From positions 1 to 64,000 of the forward strand of contig JBAVAQ010000046.1 in the NCBI GenBank assembly GCA_049585795.1: DNA of 64,000 nt, given 5' to 3'. This DNA comes from JABDBE01 sp049585795 (lineage in GTDB: Bacteria; Acidobacteriota; Terriglobia; Terriglobales; Acidobacteriaceae). A program made the translations under genes and the position numbers. Below are positions 16,307-24,813 of this stretch, piece by piece. Below the pieces are notes generated by a model. The model had not been told where the DNA came from and did no database searches. It was given only the letters and a program-made list of their open reading frames with translations. How positions within the stretch are numbered: position 1 is the stretch's first letter; the number at the start of each line of letters is the position of its first letter.

Positions 16307-17230
16307 TCAGTCTGGATCTTTCCACGAATGCTCCAGACCTTTGACCAATTGCCATAGTGCTTTGTTCAGCGGAGTCGGCACGCCAACTTTTTCGCCCCAG
16401 TGCACAATCGCTCCGTTCATGAAATCGACTTCGGTCTGCCGCTTGGCAAGCACATCCTGCAACATGCTCGCCCGGTGTTTGCCGGGAGCGTTCGCGCCCT
16501 TCTGCACGAGTTCGCGAGGGTCGCCGTGTAATTCAATTCCGAGCTTTGTTGCGACTGCCTCACCCTCGGCGATCAGCTCGTTGAAAAGCTGGCTGGTCGG
16601 CGCAAAACGCGCAGCTGCTCCGTGATGCAACAGCGTCAGCGCCCCCACCGGATTGGTCGCGGCGTTGAAGATCAGTTTGGTCCACTGCGCGCCGCGAGCG
16701 TCTTTCAAGGGAATCGTGTTCATCCCGGAACGGGTGAGCAGGCGCGCCAGTTCCTCTACCTTTTCCATCGACGTATTGGTTTCTTCGAACGGGCCGATCC
16801 AGGTATCGCCTTTAATGTCATACTCGATATGCCCCGGCGCAATCGGATGCCCGGCGGGAAATGTCGTGCCTCGAATCACGAATTGCACGCGTTCAGCAAT
16901 GATCTCCTCGTTGCCGACGCCGTTTTGAACCGAGCAAACCGCGCTTTTGTCATCAAAAATGTCCGCGACCTCAGCGATCGCCACTCGGGTATGAATCGCT
17001 TTGGTCGCGACGATGCCGTAATCGCAGCGAGGCAACTCTTTGGCATTGCTGGTCGCGTTGAGGCGCGCGGTAAATTCCTCCGCTCCGGAAAGTCGCAGGC
17101 CATTCTGTTGGATTGCCTCGATGTGCTCTTTCCAAACGTCGTAGGCCCACACTTCGGCCTCGCCAGCTTTCGCAAGATGCGCGGCGAACAGGCTTCCGAC
17201 TGCACCGCAACCGATAATGCAGATTTTCAT
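16307..17230 (-). CDS. Ketopantoate-reductase-like dehydrogenase (paralog 1)
   Basis: 307 residues. The N-terminal Rossmann fold is CIIGCGAVGSLFAAHLAKAGE. The C-terminal PanE/ApbA helical domain carries the catalytic-type Lys in GAQWTKLIFNAATNPVGAL and the Asp/Ser region LAKRQTEVDFMNGAIV. Ketopantoate reductases reduce ketopantoate with NADPH, but many paralogs act on other 2-oxo or 3-hydroxy acids. Two copies in one operon, surrounded by hydrolases and a molybdenum hydroxylase and without panB/panC, argue against pantothenate synthesis as the role. The stop of the upstream M24-like gene is 6 bp before its start. Confidence 0.85.
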   Translation of the reverse strand: MKICIIGCGAVGSLFAAHLAKAGEAEVWAYDVWKEHIEAIQQNGLRLSGAEEFTARLNATSNAKELPRCDYGIVATKAIHTRVAIAEVADIFDDKSAVCSVQNGVGNEEIIAERVQFVIRGTTFPAGHPIAPGHIEYDIKGDTWIGPFEETNTSMEKVEELARLLTRSGMNTIPLKDARGAQWTKLIFNAATNPVGALTLLHHGAAARFAPTSQLFNELIAEGEAVATKLGIELHGDPRELVQKGANAPGKHRASMLQDVLAKRQTEVDFMNGAIVHWGEKVGVPTPLNKALWQLVKGLEHSWKDPD

Positions 17231-17236
17231 TTAGAT

Positions 17237-18415
17237 TCAGGACCTTTTCAGGAGAACAGCAGTTGTCAGTTCCCGGTTCTCGGCTCTCAGTGGCCTCTCC
17301 GCGCCGGTATAAAACTTCCAAGGAACATCCGCCAGGCACTCGCCCTCTGTTTTGCCAACGCGATAAGTGTCCTGCGTGTACAAACAGAGGCTGCCGTCTT
17401 TATCGACCACCTGGGGATGCAACGAAAAGATCATGTTCTCCTGAAGCTGCACTTCACTCTTTGCGCCGATGGCAGGATATTCCAGCATGGTTGTGCCGAT
17501 GCTGTGCCCGGACAAATGACCGAGGGCAAACCCATGTTTCGCAAAAGTGTCCGCGACGACGCGATGAACGCTGCTGGCCAGTTCGCCCGCACGCATCAGC
17601 TTGCGCGCGGCTTCGAGCGCCTGCGGATAGGCATCCGCCATAGCCTGCGTTCGCGGGCTCACTTTGCCGCGAATCAGCGGGCGCGAAAACTCCACCCAGT
17701 ATCCTCCTGAACCGGTGACCTCAAGAGAATAGAGCAGCAAGTCGTCCACTGCGGTTATGCGATGTCCCGGAACCTTGAATGATGCTTCCGCCTCGCCGTG
17801 TGTACCCGAAAGCAGAATATTCATCATGCGCGGACCGGCCCCTCGGGCAAAGAATCGTTCAACCGCCGGCGCCATAATTTCCGCTTCGGCCTTGCCTGGT
17901 TCGTAAGCCTTGACCAGAGCCCAGAATCCGTCGACGATGATATCCATCGCATCGCGAACCTCGGCAAGTTCTTCTTCGCTCTTGACTGCGCGTGCCATGT
18001 CGAACTCGAAGTCAAACGGCACCATTTCAAATGGACCGTTTACCAGTTCGCGATAGTCGCGCACCGCCATGATGAAATTCATGCCGTAAACCCCGACTCG
18101 CTTCCAACCACGCTCGCGGGCGCGGTCAGCAATCCACTGCCCGGGGACATCGGGCCAGACATGGTCCTTTACCCAGGGCTTGAGTTTGTCGCCAATCCAG
18201 CGGGCCTCGCGTGGAAACACCAATGTAGGTTCGCCTGCCAGCGGCACCAGAGCACAGACGTAGCGATGCACAATTTCGAAACCCGAGACGTACAACACCG
18301 CGCCTTCAAAACCCGCATACTGATTGCCGCAGACAATGAGCGCGTCGAGGCCAGCGCGCTCCATGGCTGCACGGATATTCTTGTAGCGGCGATCGATTTC
18401 GAGTTGGCTTGGCAA
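17237..18415 (-). CDS. M24-fold protein (creatinase/Xaa-Pro type) with altered metal site
   Basis: About 392 residues with the creatinase N-terminal domain (LEIDRRYKNIRAAMERAGLD, ALIVCGNQYAGFEGAVLYVSG) and a pita-bread C-terminal domain. The usual five metal ligands are mostly replaced: the DxG...D segment reads LLYSLEVTGSGGYWVEFSR, the IEPG motif reads FSLHPQVV, and the last Glu is Gln in YTQDTYRV. The His in HLSGHSIG is kept. Creatinase is a known member that works without metal, so this may be a non-metallo amidinohydrolase- or lactam-hydrolase-like enzyme. I chose TTG at 18415, preceded by GAGGAA; the frame is open further up into the M20 gene. The last residues overlap a dispersed repeat. 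Confidence 0.78.
   Translation of the reverse strand: MPSQLEIDRRYKNIRAAMERAGLDALIVCGNQYAGFEGAVLYVSGFEIVHRYVCALVPLAGEPTLVFPREARWIGDKLKPWVKDHVWPDVPGQWIADRARERGWKRVGVYGMNFIMAVRDYRELVNGPFEMVPFDFEFDMARAVKSEEELAEVRDAMDIIVDGFWALVKAYEPGKAEAEIMAPAVERFFARGAGPRMMNILLSGTHGEAEASFKVPGHRITAVDDLLLYSLEVTGSGGYWVEFSRPLIRGKVSPRTQAMADAYPQALEAARKLMRAGELASSVHRVVADTFAKHGFALGHLSGHSIGTTMLEYPAIGAKSEVQLQENMIFSLHPQVVDKDGSLCLYTQDTYRVGKTEGECLADVPWKFYTGAERPLRAENRELTTAVLLKRS
17275..17291 (-). repeat. Dispersed 17-bp repeat inside the 3' end of the M24-like gene
   Basis: ACTGAGAGCCGAGAACC on the minus strand, identical to 33492-33508 on the plus strand. Here it encodes part of the C-terminal residues RAENRE of the M24-like protein; the other copy is intergenic. 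Confidence 0.6.
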
Positions 18416-18429
18416 AATTCCTCGGGATG

Positions 18430-19701
18430 CTATTGCACGCCACAAAGCTCGGCGGCGGTCAAAGCGTAAATCTTCGTGATATCCACCAGCGTCTTGATTT
18501 TGACTTTCTCGCCTTCGGCGTCGCGGGGACCGCTCGACGGCCCGTAGTTCACGGTGTCGATCCCATATCGCGTCATCACCGAAGCGTCTGAGCACCACAG
18601 CACGACGTCGCGTTTGGGAGCTTCGCCCATCACGCGCTGGTGGTTGACATCGATTGCTCTCACCATCGGATGGTCCGGAGCGATGGTGGCGCCGGGAACT
18701 GACACGTAGGTCTCAAACTCCAGGCCATAATCTGGATAACGTCTTTTCAGATCGAGGAAAAGCGACTTAGCCGCGCGTCGCGCTGCTTGCATCGGCATAT
18801 GCGGCGGAACACGCAGGTCGAGAAACAATTCGGCGCGCTCCGGCGTCCGGCTAACGCGCCAGGGTTGCCCACCGCGAATGCAGCCAAGATTGGCGACGCC
18901 TTTGTGCCCTCGATAAGAGTTTTTCTGCTCCCAACCTTTGATCCATTTCAATACCACCCCAAGCACGTCGTAAAGACGCCGAATGGAGTTGCGCTCCGCG
19001 CGTCCGGCCGCGAACGCAGAGTGGACGTACATGCCCGCGACCGAGATCCGCACCCAAAGCGATCCGTAGTGTTCGAGAATAATTTGCATGTCGGTGGGCT
19101 CGCCCAGGATGCAAACATCGGGCAGCACACCATGATTCACCAGATAGTGCGTGCCCACGCCGTAGCCTCTGTATTCGCGGCCGCGAAATTCCTTCCACTG
19201 TGTCTTTTCGATTTCGCCTGCCACGGCGGCAAGGATGACATCGCCTTGAAGCTTCACCCCCGCCCGCTGCAGCGCCTTCACCGCATGGGTGTAGCAGACC
19301 AGCGCGCCCTTCATGTTGTAGATGCCGAGGCCGTAAATCATTCCGTCTTTAATCACGGCGCTTGGTTTGTAGCCAATTCCGCTAAGGAACTCTTCCTGGC
19401 CGGTGTTGGAAGTATCCATGTGACCGTTGAACATCAGGCAGCGTCCGGTGCCGCTGCCTTCCCAGCGTGCGATCACGTTGGCGCGCCCTTCTTCGACTTC
19501 CTGCCAGCTGACCTCGAGGCCCAAAGCTTCCCACGCTGCACGCAGGTGCTCCGCCATTTTTGATTCGTCGCCGGTGGGGCTTGGAATATTGATGACATCG
19601 CAGCACATGGCCACGATTTCTTCTTCCTTGATCTCGGTAACGATTCGCTCAACCAGTTTCGGGTTGAGCCTCGATGTCGGACCTCGGTTTGATTTAGCCA
19701 C
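18430..19701 (-). CDS. M20-family hydrolase-like protein with substituted ligands
   Basis: 423 residues of the ArgE/DapE/ACY1/CPG2 (M20) fold. Seen motifs: CLMFNGHMDTSNTG (HxD ligand pair), YGLGIYNMKGALV, where the usual bridging Asp is Asn, VAGEIEKTQW at the catalytic Glu position, and CILGEPTDMQIILEHYGSL. The dimer-domain motif is GMYVHSAFAAG. The C-terminal ligand His of the family (GPG...H) is not obvious: the segment reads YGPSSGPRDAEGEK. The family hydrolyses N-acyl or N-carbamoyl amides with two zinc ions; the changes suggest an altered or single-metal site. It is packed between two M24-fold genes, 8 bp after one and just ahead of the other. Confidence 0.8.
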   Translation of the reverse strand: MAKSNRGPTSRLNPKLVERIVTEIKEEEIVAMCCDVINIPSPTGDESKMAEHLRAAWEALGLEVSWQEVEEGRANVIARWEGSGTGRCLMFNGHMDTSNTGQEEFLSGIGYKPSAVIKDGMIYGLGIYNMKGALVCYTHAVKALQRAGVKLQGDVILAAVAGEIEKTQWKEFRGREYRGYGVGTHYLVNHGVLPDVCILGEPTDMQIILEHYGSLWVRISVAGMYVHSAFAAGRAERNSIRRLYDVLGVVLKWIKGWEQKNSYRGHKGVANLGCIRGGQPWRVSRTPERAELFLDLRVPPHMPMQAARRAAKSLFLDLKRRYPDYGLEFETYVSVPGATIAPDHPMVRAIDVNHQRVMGEAPKRDVVLWCSDASVMTRYGIDTVNYGPSSGPRDAEGEKVKIKTLVDITKIYALTAAELCGVQ

Positions 19702-19709
19702 AGTTTTTC

Positions 19710-20897
19710 TCAGTGCCGTCCGGCCAGGCGAAAATCATCCGGGTAGCTGCACAGCTTCTCGTTGCCCTGATCGGTGATCAAGAAATTGTCTTCGAGCCGC
19801 AGACCGCCGCCCCCGGGCCAGTAAATCCCTGGCTCGATAGCCAGCACCATCCCTTTCCTGATCGTGCCACTCCCGGCCTGGTGCGCATAGGGGAACTCAT
19901 GCGCGCGCGCCCCCACGCCGTGACAGATGGGATGTGAGGGTTGGCCGGGATATCCACCGTCTGCAATGCGGGCGCGAATCAGGCGATCGAGATCGGGAAA
20001 ACTCGCGCCATCCCGCGCATAAGCAGCCGCTTGGTGGAAAACGCTTAGCAACAGGTCGAGCAGCTTTTGATATTCGGGCGTAAGTTCACCGGGGCATGCA
20101 TTCTTGGTAAGGTCGGTCCAATAGCCATCAACACACACCCAGATTTCGAGCAAAGTCGGCTCGTTTTTCTGAATGGGACGATCTCCGGTCGCGGTAAACG
20201 TGGCGATTCCCTTGCCGGACCAGACCAACGTGAAGGCGCGCGCCATTTCTACTTTTCCCTTGTAGCCCACGCCGACGCCGTGCACAAAACTTTCATACAT
20301 CCCGCCTACTTCACTTTCCTTCATGCCCGCGCGCATGTGTTCGCGAGTGTGCTCCATGGCCAATGCCGCCAATTCATTGGCCAAGCGCATGCGTTCGATT
20401 TCCTGTGGCGTTTTGATGGCGCGGGCTTCGTTGAGCAGAGGAGTGGCATCAACCACTCGACCCGCAACTTCGCCGAACGCATCGAAATACATTTGCGTAG
20501 GCGTCGTGGGCTCGCCCACCATGCGGTCAGCAGACTGCGTGCCCATGTTGAGCTCGACCGCAACTTTGTCGGTCAGGCCGCGTTCTTTCAGCACCTTTAG
20601 AGCGACATCGAGGGCGCGATATTGCGGCGGACGGGGATCGCTTTCGTGATAGCCCTTGAATAGGCGAATGTCTTTGGTCCAGGAATTTCGCTCTGCGTCC
20701 GCCAGCTGCGGCTCCAAAGCGATGAGCGTTGGCTCGCCTTCGCGGGGAAAGACTGCCGCGTCGTATCCCTTCATGCACCAATAATTCGTGAGATACACGA
20801 GATTGTCCGGCGCACGCACCACCAGCGCGGTCACGTCTTGATCTTTCATCAATGTGCGGACGCGATTTAGTTTTGTTTCGTCAACTGGCCAAGACAT
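19710..20897 (-). CDS. M24-family metallohydrolase (Xaa-Pro dipeptidase type)
   Basis: 395 residues: a creatinase N-terminal domain (MSWPVDETKLNRVRTLMKDQ, LVVRAPDNLVYLTNYWCMKGYD) and an M24 catalytic domain. The metal ligands are largely intact: LLEIWVCVDGYWTDLTK (Glu in place of the first Asp, second Asp kept), CHGVGARAHEFPY (His), MVLAIEPGIYWPG (Glu) and LRLEDNFLI (Glu). Family members include prolidase, Xaa-Pro aminopeptidase and ectoine hydrolase (DoeA), all acting on amide bonds next to a ring or proline-like nitrogen. In this operon a cyclic amide is an attractive substrate, but that is inference. Confidence 0.85.
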   Translation of the reverse strand: MSWPVDETKLNRVRTLMKDQDVTALVVRAPDNLVYLTNYWCMKGYDAAVFPREGEPTLIALEPQLADAERNSWTKDIRLFKGYHESDPRPPQYRALDVALKVLKERGLTDKVAVELNMGTQSADRMVGEPTTPTQMYFDAFGEVAGRVVDATPLLNEARAIKTPQEIERMRLANELAALAMEHTREHMRAGMKESEVGGMYESFVHGVGVGYKGKVEMARAFTLVWSGKGIATFTATGDRPIQKNEPTLLEIWVCVDGYWTDLTKNACPGELTPEYQKLLDLLLSVFHQAAAYARDGASFPDLDRLIRARIADGGYPGQPSHPICHGVGARAHEFPYAHQAGSGTIRKGMVLAIEPGIYWPGGGGLRLEDNFLITDQGNEKLCSYPDDFRLAGRH

Positions 20898-20928
20898 AAT
20901 CGATCCCTGGACATTGCAAGTAACGTTT

Positions 20929-21876
20929 CTACCGTCCGACCGCGTGATTCTCGTCTTTAAACGTCCACGACGATTCCTTGCCCTTAATCAACCGATAGAC
21001 GGTTGTGTGAAGCGGCGCGGGCACACCGGCTCGTTCTGCTTCGCGCGCGATAGCTCCGCTCAGAAAATCAACTTCTGTCGTTAATTGATGGCGAATGTCA
21101 TACAACATCGAGGGCGGGTGGTTGGTCACGGCACCGATCTTGTTCATCTCCCACGGATCGTCCTGGAGTTTTATCCCCGCCGCGTGGGCCACGCTTTTCC
21201 CTTCTGCGATCAACTCGTGTAACAGATGTCCGAGAGCGGAGAACTGCGATTCATCCGCGAAATGAGGTGAATGGGGCAATCCGGTGAGGGCGGAAACGGC
21301 ATTGACCGAGGCATTGAAGATGAGCTTCGACCACTGCGCCGGACGCGCATCCTGCAACGCTTCAGCCTTCAGGCCGGCAGCGTTGATCAGGTCGGCTGCG
21401 CCTTCCACCAGCGCGTATGAAGTGTGGCGTGGCTCAAAGGGGCCAATCCAGGTTGCAGTATCGAGTTCGAACTGCACATGCGTGTCGCTATGCTTGGTGC
21501 CGCTCATGAAAGTGGTGCCTCGAATGACTTGCCCACGCGTATGTGTGGCGACGATTTCTTCGCTACCCAGTCCGTTCTGCGCCGAGATAACCGCTCCCTG
21601 AGTAAATCGGTTGCCGATCGTGGAAATAGATTCCGCCACCTGCGTGGCTTTGGTCGCCACGATGCCGAGTTCGCAGTCCGGGAGTTCGTCCGGTCGATTT
21701 GTAGCTTTGAGCGACACATGAAATTCGTGCTTCCCCGAGACGCGAAGCCCGTCGCGATTGAGCGCTCGGGCGTGCTCTTCGCGGCGAACAAACGCCCATA
21801 CTTCCGCGACCCGCGCCAGGTGCGCCGCGTATAGGCTGCCGATGGCGCCGCAACCGACGATGCAAACCCGCTTCAT
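20929..21876 (-). CDS. Ketopantoate-reductase-like dehydrogenase (paralog 2)
   Basis: 315 residues, related to the product of 16307-17230 throughout: CIVGCGAIGSLYAAHLARVAE at the NAD(P) site, LGIVATKATQV, RPAQWSKLIFNASVNAVSAL with the catalytic Lys, and QLTTEVDFLSGAIAREAERAG in the C-terminal domain. The paralog pair flanks the M24-M20-M24 block, so a duplication followed by specialisation (different hydroxy acids, or the two directions of one step) is possible. It lies 11 bp downstream of the Mo-subunit gene in the same transcription unit. Confidence 0.85.
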   Translation of the reverse strand: MKRVCIVGCGAIGSLYAAHLARVAEVWAFVRREEHARALNRDGLRVSGKHEFHVSLKATNRPDELPDCELGIVATKATQVAESISTIGNRFTQGAVISAQNGLGSEEIVATHTRGQVIRGTTFMSGTKHSDTHVQFELDTATWIGPFEPRHTSYALVEGAADLINAAGLKAEALQDARPAQWSKLIFNASVNAVSALTGLPHSPHFADESQFSALGHLLHELIAEGKSVAHAAGIKLQDDPWEMNKIGAVTNHPPSMLYDIRHQLTTEVDFLSGAIAREAERAGVPAPLHTTVYRLIKGKESSWTFKDENHAVGR

Positions 21877-21887
21877 TCGTTACGGCG

Positions 21888-24353
21888 CTACACTCGCCTT
21901 TCTACCTTCACCAGCTTTCCGGCCTGGCTCGTTTCTTTCCCTACCATCGCGCGGAACAAACTATCCGCGTTGTTGAACGAGTCGTCGATCATGATGCCGC
22001 TGGCGAACAGTGCATCCTGTAGCGCGGCGGAAATAGTGTGGATGGGCGCGGCTCCGCCTTCGCCCATCCCTTTGGCCCCGCTGTAACTATGCGGCGACGG
22101 GGTTTCGATGTGATCGTATTTCACCTTCGGCATATTCATAGCCGTAATGGGAGTGTAATCGCTGAAGGTGCTGGTCAGCATGTTGCCGACGGCATCGTAG
22201 ACGCAAGTCTCCATCAGCGCCGCGCCTATACCGTGCGCAGTTGCGCCGTACACCTGGCCTTCGACAATGGGCGGATTAATCACCGTGCCGCAATCATCGA
22301 TCGCAACGTAGTCAAGAATGCGCGGAATGAATGTGTCGCGCTCGATTTCAATGACGGCGATGTGAAGCTGAGAGGCGTAGGTCAAGGTCAGGCTGCCATA
22401 TTTTTTCTCTTTGTCCGGCACTTTGAACGGCGCTCTCCAGATGTAGCGGCAATTCAGCGTCAGTTCATACAACTCGGGCGGCAACACCGCGCTATTCACG
22501 TTGACGATGTTGGCGAGCCCCCAATAGTTGACTGACTTCCCGGTGCTGATGGCACGAATCTCCGGACCCTGCTCGCCGGTACCGAATTCCAGATCGTCTT
22601 CTTTTGTTTCGAGCAGGAACGCCGCCAGACGCTTCATTTCACCTTTGAGTTTCTGCGCGGCTCCGTGCACCGCGGAAAGCCCTGAAACGGCAAACTGGCT
22701 GGCATAGGTTCCTGAAAACCCCGTATGCACGTTGCGTTCGGTGTCGAAGCCAGTCCGCACTGTGATGCGGTCGGGATGAATCTTCAATACATCGGCCACG
22801 ACCTGAGCGGCAGTCGTTTCATGTCCCTGACCTTGGGGGCAGGATCCAACCGAGACCACGACCTCGCCATAAATATCCAGCTTGCAGTTCGCGCCCTGCG
22901 AGTTGCCGGAAAACGGCGCGCCCGGATTCACGATCTGTGACTGGCCAAAGTTGTTAGTACCCGAGTCGAGCGTAGTGCCAATGCCGATTCCGATCAGGCG
23001 GCCTTCTTTGCGCGCTGCGAGTTGCTTCTTTTTCCATTCGTCCCAACCGATGCGCTCTTTCGCGAGCTGCAACATTCGCGGATAGTTGCCCGAGTCGTAG
23101 ACACAACCGTTCGGAGTCGTGTAGGGGAACTCCTCTGGCCGAATGTAATTGCGTAAGCGAATCTCGTCGGTTGGAATGCCCAGCTCATGTCCGCAGATAT
23201 CGATCACGCGTTCCAGAAACCATAAATGCTGCATGCGCGAGTATCCGCGATTGGGCCCCACTGGACATTTGTTCGTGACCACCTGCGTGAAGTCGATCCG
23301 CGCATTCTTGAAGCGATAAACACCCGGGAAAACTTGCGACCAGATCACGCAGCCTAGCGGCTCGTACCGTGGATACGCGCCGCAGTCATCGATATGTCGC
23401 GATACCAGCCCAGTAATCACGCCGTTCTTGTCGAGCGCGACTCTCGTGTCGCGAAAGGTCCGCTCGTTACCGTGGGCGCTCGAAGTAATATGTTCCGTTC
23501 GCGTCTCCACCCACTTGACCGGCCGGCCCCCAGCTTTCTTCGACGCCAGCGCGCAAACTGCCATCTGCGGATAGCTTGTGATCTTGATGCCGAAACTGCC
23601 GCCGATATCGGAAGTCTCCACGCGTATCCGGTCGATGTGTACGCCAAGATGCGCCGCCAGGAACTGAATCGCAAACGACGGAAACGAATTGTTGCATTCG
23701 TAGTAAATGCGATCGTCTTTCGGGTTCCATTGCGCGATGACGACGTTATTTTCCAGTGGCGTGCTGGAGAAGCGATGGAAATGCATCCGGTCGATGTTGA
23801 CGACGTAGGCCGCTTCACGGAAGGCGCGGTCAACGTCGCCATACTCGAAGACTCCATTCCAGACGCGATTCGTCCCGGCTTCGTCATGCAGAATGCTCTT
23901 GTCGGCCAAGGCCTCTTCCGCATCCACTACCGGATCGAGCGCTTCGTACTCGACCTGCACTAATTCGGCGGCGTCATCCGCAAGGCTGGGGGATTCCGCG
24001 ACGACGGCCACGACCGGCTCTCCCTGGTAGCGCACTTTGGAGACGGCCAGCGGATAATCTTTGATTCGGGCAAAGGGGTCCGGTCCGATCTCGATGAAAG
24101 GCTGGGTCTGTGCGGCAATCTCGTCTCCGGTGAGCACGCAGGCCACACCAGCAAGCACCTGGGCTGCAGAGACGTCAACGCTCACCACCTTCGCGTGCGC
24201 ATAAGGGGAACGCACGAATTTCAAATACAGCATTTCGCGCAGCTTAATGTCATCGGCAAACTTACCGCGCCCGCGCAACAGCCGGTTCTCTTCCTTGCGC
24301 GGAAGGGCTTTGCCAACCCAGGTTTTCGTGTCGTCGTTCTTGATCGTGCTCAT
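21888..24353 (-). CDS. Xanthine-dehydrogenase-family molybdopterin subunit
   Basis: 821 residues, the large Mo-cofactor subunit of a CoxL/XdhA-type hydroxylase. Seen: N-terminal a/b hammerhead (EENRLLRGRGKFADDIKLRE, RSPYAHAKVVSVD), SDIGGSFGIKITSYPQMA (cofactor loop), SCPQGQGHETTAAQV, and KGMGEGGAAPIHT with the Glu that acts as base in this family. The active-site loop reads GPNRGYSRMQHLW, not the VAYRCSFR of form I CO dehydrogenase, so CO oxidation is not supported. Such enzymes hydroxylate N-heterocycles or aldehydes using water. I chose the ATG at 24353 because GAGGGG precedes it; a start at 24392 would overlap CoxG. Confidence 0.88.
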   Translation of the reverse strand: MSTIKNDDTKTWVGKALPRKEENRLLRGRGKFADDIKLREMLYLKFVRSPYAHAKVVSVDVSAAQVLAGVACVLTGDEIAAQTQPFIEIGPDPFARIKDYPLAVSKVRYQGEPVVAVVAESPSLADDAAELVQVEYEALDPVVDAEEALADKSILHDEAGTNRVWNGVFEYGDVDRAFREAAYVVNIDRMHFHRFSSTPLENNVVIAQWNPKDDRIYYECNNSFPSFAIQFLAAHLGVHIDRIRVETSDIGGSFGIKITSYPQMAVCALASKKAGGRPVKWVETRTEHITSSAHGNERTFRDTRVALDKNGVITGLVSRHIDDCGAYPRYEPLGCVIWSQVFPGVYRFKNARIDFTQVVTNKCPVGPNRGYSRMQHLWFLERVIDICGHELGIPTDEIRLRNYIRPEEFPYTTPNGCVYDSGNYPRMLQLAKERIGWDEWKKKQLAARKEGRLIGIGIGTTLDSGTNNFGQSQIVNPGAPFSGNSQGANCKLDIYGEVVVSVGSCPQGQGHETTAAQVVADVLKIHPDRITVRTGFDTERNVHTGFSGTYASQFAVSGLSAVHGAAQKLKGEMKRLAAFLLETKEDDLEFGTGEQGPEIRAISTGKSVNYWGLANIVNVNSAVLPPELYELTLNCRYIWRAPFKVPDKEKKYGSLTLTYASQLHIAVIEIERDTFIPRILDYVAIDDCGTVINPPIVEGQVYGATAHGIGAALMETCVYDAVGNMLTSTFSDYTPITAMNMPKVKYDHIETPSPHSYSGAKGMGEGGAAPIHTISAALQDALFASGIMIDDSFNNADSLFRAMVGKETSQAGKLVKVERRV

Positions 24354-24363
24354 GCCGATCCCC

Positions 24364-24810
24364 TCATCCCAGCGCCGCCTGCAATCCGTCAATCAACTTC
24401 TGAACCTGCTTTTTCCCCAACGGCTCGAGCAGCCCGCCAGCCATCGAGGTCAGGCGGCCAAAGATCTGGGCCTCACCCTGCCAAGCTACTTTCGTGCCGC
24501 CGTCGCCATCCAGTGGGAACAGATCAAATCCGGCTGTCAAGGCAACGTTTCCTCCCGCCACGCTTCCCTGCCCTTTATACTGCGCCCCTTTCGGACGCTC
24601 GGCCCGCGCCAACTCCAGCTTCACTTCCGCCACCCCTTTAATATAGGAAATGCCAACATTCACCTTCACCGTGAAATGAGTCGCATCCTGCACCGAGAGA
24701 CCCTGAAATTCGGGCAGCAGCGCGGCGAACCGATTGGGATCAACCAGGAAGTCGTGAACTTCTTCGGGGGTGCGCTTGACCTCGAAGTTTCCGGCAAACT
24801 TGATCGCCAT
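24364..24810 (-). CDS. CoxG-like SRPBCC protein
   Basis: 148 residues of the CO-dehydrogenase subunit G (CoxG) group of START/SRPBCC proteins: MAIKFAGNFEVKRTPEEVHDF, FHFTVKVNVGISYIKGVAEV-type beta strands and the C-terminal AGGLLEPLGKKQVQKLIDGL helix. CoxG proteins accompany Mo-hydroxylases and are thought to help assembly or membrane anchoring; they are not catalytic. It lies 3 bp after the 2Fe-2S subunit and 10 bp before the Mo subunit. Confidence 0.88.
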   Translation of the reverse strand: MAIKFAGNFEVKRTPEEVHDFLVDPNRFAALLPEFQGLSVQDATHFTVKVNVGISYIKGVAEVKLELARAERPKGAQYKGQGSVAGGNVALTAGFDLFPLDGDGGTKVAWQGEAQIFGRLTSMAGGLLEPLGKKQVQKLIDGLQAALG

Positions 24811-24813
24811 GCT

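Noticed and set aside
16622..17710. A 362-codon open frame antisense to the PanE-like and M24-like genes
   Set aside because: It spans two real genes on the other strand and has no motif.
18787..19563. A 258-codon open frame antisense to the M20 gene
   Set aside because: Shadow frame with His-rich, non-conserved composition.
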